A DNA stretch of 21,499 nucleotides, from positions 1-21,499 of the forward strand of contig CAZQGJ010000010.1 of the NCBI GenBank assembly GCA_964592905.1, given 5' to 3'. Below are positions 21,122 through 21,499 of this stretch, piece after piece; the stretch's first letter is position 1; every line of letters starts with the position of its first letter. The notes below the pieces were generated by a model that had not been told where the DNA came from, did not search any database, and saw only the letters and a program-made list of their open reading frames with translations. The translations under genes and the position numbers were made by a program. The DNA comes from CAZQGJ01 sp964592905 (GTDB lineage: Bacteria; Patescibacteriota; UBA1384; CAYGGE01).

Positions 21122-21499
21122 TCGGACGACCCTGACTCGACTGTCGATGATGCGATTTGGGCTGACTAAATTTGACCGAACTGACGGTCAAGGGCAACCT
21201 TTGCCAATTCTCCCAAATAAACGGGAAAGAGTAGGTTAAGCGATGGGTTTGACTGAGCTCGCGATGAAGCGCCTGTCGAAGTTGACGCGCGCCGGGCACA
21301 AAATGATGGAACTGGACTTGAAGATTATTCACCTGTCGAATATAACCGCTTTTAATCAGATCGGCAATCAGGGCGTACTCGGCACCCTCGATATTTAATT
21401 TGAGCAGATCGATTGAGTTGAGGCCGAGAGAGCGAAAGGTTTGACTGGCTGGCTGTAAATCAATCTCTAGCGTTGCCTCTGGAGTAGTCTCTGGCGTAG
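21111..21499 (-). CDS. FkbM-family methyltransferase, C-terminal part (partial at right edge)
   Basis: The frame stays open to the right edge of the window, so the N-terminus and most of the SAM-binding fold lie outside. The visible part has the FkbM mark SIDLLKLNIEGAEYALIADLI, where the acidic residue in IEGAE belongs to the family core. It also includes a downstream QVQFHHF strand. FkbM proteins methylate sugar hydroxyls of glycans and antibiotics. Its end overlaps the RmlD-like gene by 11 nt, placing it as the upstream member of the visible glycan cassette. Confidence 0.85.
   Translation of the reverse strand, partial: TPETTPEATLEIDLQPASQTFRSLGLNSIDLLKLNIEGAEYALIADLIKSGYIRQVNNLQVQFHHFVPGARQLRQALHRELSQTHRLTYSFPFIWENWQRLPLTVSSVKFSQPKSHHRQSSQGRPSEA

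Overview
The window looks like a chromosomal segment of a small-genome monoderm, most likely a member of Patescibacteria/CPR and possibly Saccharibacteria. This is inferred from compact, overlapping genes, roughly balanced base composition, a yebC-ruvC-ruvA block with a short one-helix companion protein, MurJ without visible outer-membrane genes, a heliorhodopsin, and several promoters placed only 6-9 nt before a start codon. TGA, TAA and TAG all behave as stops, so the code looks standard.

Layout. (1) 1-4849, plus strand: the end of a ComEC DNA-uptake channel split into membrane and metallo-beta-lactamase reading frames, then yebC, ruvC (apparently starting at ATT), a galT-family nucleotidyltransferase, ruvA and a one-helix membrane protein. 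(2) 4965-5950, minus: a PD-(D/E)XK nuclease-like protein and a small membrane protein, divergent from a DUF4383 membrane protein (6049-6420) that has its own promoter, RBS and terminator. (3) 6570-11256, minus: lepA, a membrane-anchored protein, murJ and an RsuA-like pseudouridine synthase. A 23-bp gap with a shared palindromic -10 separates the last from a plus-strand unit with a small membrane protein and a Y-family DNA polymerase. (4) 12876-14060, minus: a YibE/F-like membrane protein. (5) 14061-17180: an unusual region with a candidate ~205-nt structured RNA, a TrmB-like regulator plus TMEM175-like channel pair, a divergent heliorhodopsin, a candidate ~400-nt RNA with two H-type pseudoknots, and a ~115-nt transcript holding an 11-codon ORF. 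(6) 17180-21499, minus: five overlapping genes for surface-glycan assembly (FkbM methyltransferase, RmlD-like reductase, two GT2 and one GT4 glycosyltransferase).

How it fits together. Much of the window is information processing (recombination, translation, rRNA modification, mutagenic polymerase) and envelope building (lipid II flippase, glycan cassette). The novelty lies in 14-17.2 kb. Three plus-strand candidate RNA units, each with a recognisable sigma70-type promoter and an intrinsic terminator, flank a heliorhodopsin/channel/regulator cluster. I could not match any of the three to a known RNA family by eye. No retinal biosynthesis gene, tRNA, rRNA, CRISPR array, transposase or phage gene was seen.
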